Positions 60,876 to 64,000 of a DNA stretch of 64,000 bases are shown piece after piece. Where the stretch lies: NCBI GenBank assembly GCA_003117195.1, contig BDSI01000005.1, positions 62,001-126,000 on the forward strand. Reading direction: 5' to 3'. The notes under the pieces were generated by a model. That model was not told the origin of the DNA and ran no database searches. It worked only from the letters and a program-made list of their open reading frames with translations. Positions within the stretch are counted from its first letter, which is position 1. Every line of letters starts with the position of its first letter. The translations under genes were made by a program, and so were the position numbers. The stretch is from Eudorina sp. 2006-703-Eu-15. Lineage: Eukaryota; Chlorophyta; Chlorophyceae; Chlamydomonadales; Volvocaceae.

Positions 60876-63267
60876 CGCCGAAAAATGCACGCTGTCACGT
60901 CTTGTTGTTTGGCTTGCCTGTTTTAAAACGTTCTCAACGTGACTGGAAATCCTGGCAGCGGCTTGGCAGGCTTGCAGCGTTGCCGAAAGATTGCCACGGG
61001 ACAGGACGGATGACCCTTCACGTTTTCCGCTTGTGGCGAGGCCTGCCCAGCCGGATGGTATGGAAGGCGACTACGAACGTTTGGGAACTCGGGGCGCGCA
61101 TTGCCGCCACACGAGTCCTATTGGCGGTTGTCGACCTGGCAAACGCCATTGTTTCATTCTAGGTCTCAGTCGGGGAATCTGGTGGTACATGTGAACATGT
61201 ATTTGGGATACGGTATGGCCGATGCTGCGTGGCTGATGCATGAAAAACTTTACCGCTGCCGTGACGATGCCACCGCGATTCGCCAACCTCACGAATAATC
61301 CCGGAGCCCCCAAAGCCAGTCCACTCCGGTCCACTTTGGTTGAGGATTGCGCGTCTCTTAAGCCTGCGGGCGCAGCCCATGCACATGAATGAATGAATGA
61401 ACGAACGTTACAGCGGACCCCAAAAGGGATGCACATGTTTGGCCAGCCAGCATCGATGACGCCCCCGACATGACGCAATCCGAACAGAGCCTCGCGAGGA
61501 GACGGGGCTGGGTTGTTTTTCGGCCCGGGATGGCATTCCGGATAGACCCTCGATGGCGGCTCGCGAGCCCCCGTCGTCGTCTTACGAATCCGGGCAACTG
61601 CCGAAGATGGCAGCTGGTCTTGACAGATAGAGGCGCCTGGGGCGCGCGGGCGGCTGACTCCCCTGGGCTATGGCTGGTCTCCGGGAACCTCCGGAAACTC
61701 TAGGGTTTCTGAGTGAAACGCTAGGGCACCAAGGTTTTCTGTGAACTCACAGGAGTTGGGCCCTCTGGCATTTGTACGGCACTCGGCGCCAGTTAAGTTG
61801 GCCGCGAGCGCATGAAGAATGGATTTTCGGGTTATGTAGCTACTTTGGGTGCTTATCGTAAGGCTGTTGGTAAAATAAAGCCTGACCATAGCTTCGCGGT
61901 AGCCGGCCCGCACCCGGCCGACCAGGGCCGACCTGCCGAACGAAGAGAGCTGTTCAGTGTTTGCAGGTAACCCTTTCGTGTAACGGACGATGACTTCTCA
62001 TGATGACGGGGTGGGTACCTGGTAGGATAGGCGCGGGGTGTGCTTCGCTGCACTTGTGGTGCATGTCCGGTGGGCCACGGCGGCGCGGATCCGTTTCTGC
62101 AGTGATATGGTGAGGCAGGTGAGGAGGCTTAGGCGGTCACCGATGACACGTCGGGTCCACAGCAAGTTAGAAAAGAAACACAAATGTCAGCCAAAGTTCC
62201 AACCTATGAAATGTAGTGTACTTCTTCCCCTGAAATGCAAATCCTTGGCCCTTGGAGGCGCGTGCCAGGCTGTCACACCCCCCACCGATGGGGGGCCCGC
62301 AAGTGGGGGGGCCTTCTTTCAAGTTAATGCAGATCCAAACTCCTTGCCTTTACATTTTTTGTGCCCGCTGTGTCCGCGTTGAAGGCATTGAGCACGTTGA
62401 GCTCAAGCCAGAGCGTAACCCGACCGGGGCCACTGACGCGAAACATTACTATATTTCTGCATCCTTACCGAGGTGCAGTAATATTACATGAATTTAAACT
62501 TGCTAGTTAAACCATCTCTGGCGGAGCAAGAAACCGAAACCTGCTCTGACGAGCGACACGGGCAGAGTGTCAACTACCGCAAACGCATAATTTAGGACAA
62601 CGTCTGTACAAATACCACCATCATTTCTGCGTAAACAACGCCTTCTTTGTATCGTTGCCTGTTGTAGCAGTTGGCGAGACCAGCCATACGTGAACAACGT
62701 CGATATGTGGCGCACAAACCTGAACCCGAAGAACAATGCCTGAAATACATTCTATTTTAGGCCGTCATAATGTACAGTGCGGTGTTGCCCGTATTACTGC
62801 ATCGGGTGCACCTACCCAGGTAGGTCACAAGCTCCGACGGTTTCTCGATGCCCTAGTCATAGAACAATACAATCTTATAACAGGTAATAAAGCTATGTTG
62901 GCTGCAAGACGAGGTTTCATACATTGTTAGGTGCAGATAACTTCCCAGGTAATCTGGTCGTAAAAAGCGCAACTCAGCAAACTGCAAAACGTGTCGGAGG
63001 AAGAAAAGACACCAATTCGAAATTTTAACAACGGAACATTTCCTCATCATTTGACGCCAAGCAGAAGCAGCTCGCTGCCAGCGCAACTTGATTTTCACCA
63101 ACCGCTGACCTACCTCAGACGCAGGTGCTTGGCGCGTTGTAGTCGAGCGCACATTTCGACATGTAGCCAAAAATGCTCACGTTTTGGCAGAGGCAGATGG
63201 TTTACGCGTTTGCAGCTTGCAGCTGACGTGTATCCCCCTTTGCCTCCAAGTAGAAGCACATTGCGCT
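60876..63267. other. Intergenic region between divergent genes
   Basis: About 2.4 kb separating the starts of a minus-strand and a plus-strand gene; it probably holds both promoters. It is GC-rich to about 61.7 kb and lower afterwards. A short upstream frame (62991-63275) overlaps the next start codon. No other gene is supported. Confidence 0.5.
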
Positions 63268-64000
63268 ATGGTTGAAAATATGTATCATAGCCTTCAATAC
63301 TTTGTCTCATGGCTGGTCTACGCTTCCAACTATGCGCCTTTGCGCCTGGTGCATCTCGTGGCTGTCGTGATACTGGCTGTTTTGGCATTGGGAATTTACT
63401 TGAAGGTGACAAATCGAGAATGCTTTTCGCAACAACTGGCCCGATGCGCAACGCGCTGGTCGTCCATTCATCGTGTTCCGAAGATATCTCTGGCCGCGTC
63501 CTTAGCGCTGGCCGCATCCTGCATCTTCGCCACCACCAAATCAACGTCGACTACGTTGGTGTATTTACAGAAGATAACAGCATCCATGGGTTTAAAAAAC
63601 TGGTTTTCATTTTTATCCGACACCTCAAAAAACTCTCCGCGGCTTGCGTCGCTCCTGCCTGCTCCTGACCAAATGGTGGTGGCGTGCATCGCACTGTTCG
63701 TGGGCTACCTCATCGGGCGGGCTCGCCGCGGTCCGCGCACCGCGCCGCAGCACGCTCCCCCGCTGCACCTCACGCTCCTCTCCCGCCTGCACGCGGCGCT
63801 GGAGCTGCTGCGCGACCTGCTGCCCGGGCACGTCGTGGACGAGCTGCTTAACGACACGGAGCTTTCCCAGCAACAGCTGCTACTGCTTCAGCAGCAGCAG
63901 CAGCAGCAGCGGCAACAGGCCTTCGCGGACGCCCTCAGTTTCGCGGCGACCTCCGATGGCGGCGCCACCTGCGTCTCCGCCGGCTACCGAACAGACTCCG
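63268..64000 (+). CDS. N-terminal part of a multi-pass membrane protein (3'-truncated)
   Basis: From the ATG at 63268 one frame stays open to the end of the window (244 codons, no stop). It has three hydrophobic segments: LRLVHLVAVVILAVLALGIY (near 26-45), a weaker one around ISLAASLALAASCIF (near 82-96), and QMVVACIALFVGYLIG (near 135-150), followed by RARRGPR. Then comes an amphipathic block, LHAALELLRDLLPGHVVDEL, a polyQ run (CAG x 7) and the cut end. A membrane region followed by a helix of the form LLRDLLPxxVxxxLL is typical of the linker before cyclase or phosphodiesterase catalytic domains in algal cyclic-nucleotide enzymes; that catalytic domain would lie outside the window. GC rises strongly about 400 bases into the frame. 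An intron within the frame cannot be excluded. Confidence 0.62.
   Translation, partial: MVENMYHSLQYFVSWLVYASNYAPLRLVHLVAVVILAVLALGIYLKVTNRECFSQQLARCATRWSSIHRVPKISLAASLALAASCIFATTKSTSTTLVYLQKITASMGLKNWFSFLSDTSKNSPRLASLLPAPDQMVVACIALFVGYLIGRARRGPRTAPQHAPPLHLTLLSRLHAALELLRDLLPGHVVDELLNDTELSQQQLLLLQQQQQQQRQQAFADALSFAATSDGGATCVSAGYRTDS

Overview
This window is nuclear DNA of a volvocine (Chlamydomonadales) green alga, most like Volvox, Eudorina or Gonium. The clues are GC-rich exons split by many short GT..AG introns, Gln-, Ala- and Gly-rich low-complexity insertions, CAG/CTG triplet tracts, the volvocine poly(A) signal TGTAA behind some genes, a Ser-Pro-Pro-Pro (hydroxyproline-rich) cell-surface protein, and genes typical of ciliated photosynthetic algae. 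Intergenic stretches drop visibly in GC, which favours Volvox over Chlamydomonas. No rRNA, CRISPR, bacterial operon or recognisable viral gene is present. All gene models were spliced by hand. In each of them the phase of every donor matches that of the next acceptor, which is the main internal check.

Layout, left to right. 110-1084 (+): last four exons of a protein with a C-terminal membrane anchor. 4068-5043 (-): possible small three-exon gene, divergent from the next gene. 5411-11621 (+): an unusual U2AF65-like RNA-binding protein with two RRMs and polyQ, lacking an RS domain and a third RRM; about 120 CTG triplets lie downstream in the sense strand. 19165-25376 (+): single-pass surface protein with a concanavalin/LamG-like fold, a long SPPP region and a cytosolic tail. 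30063-33148 (-): polyQ protein of unknown function. 37151-42151 (-): secreted TIM-barrel glycoside hydrolase with a 1.2-kb minisatellite in one intron. 44230-45754: foldback element with inverted arms of about 370-390 bp. 46261-50606 (+): beta-carbonic anhydrase. 54404-56711 (-): ERK7/MAPK15-type MAP kinase with a TDY activation motif. 57375-60875 (-): alpha-helical protein with a tentative MEI4/PRD2-like N-terminus and a tRNA-like sequence in its first intron. 63268-64000 (+): start of a multi-pass membrane protein cut by the window edge.

The genes are independent nuclear units and do not form one pathway. Common themes are extracellular or periplasmic biology (surface protein, hydrolase, carbonic anhydrase) and regulation (splicing-factor-like protein, cilium-associated kinase). 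The strongest unusual signals are the RNA-level repeats in and behind the U2AF65-like gene, the intronic minisatellite, the foldback element and the open membrane-protein frame at the right edge.
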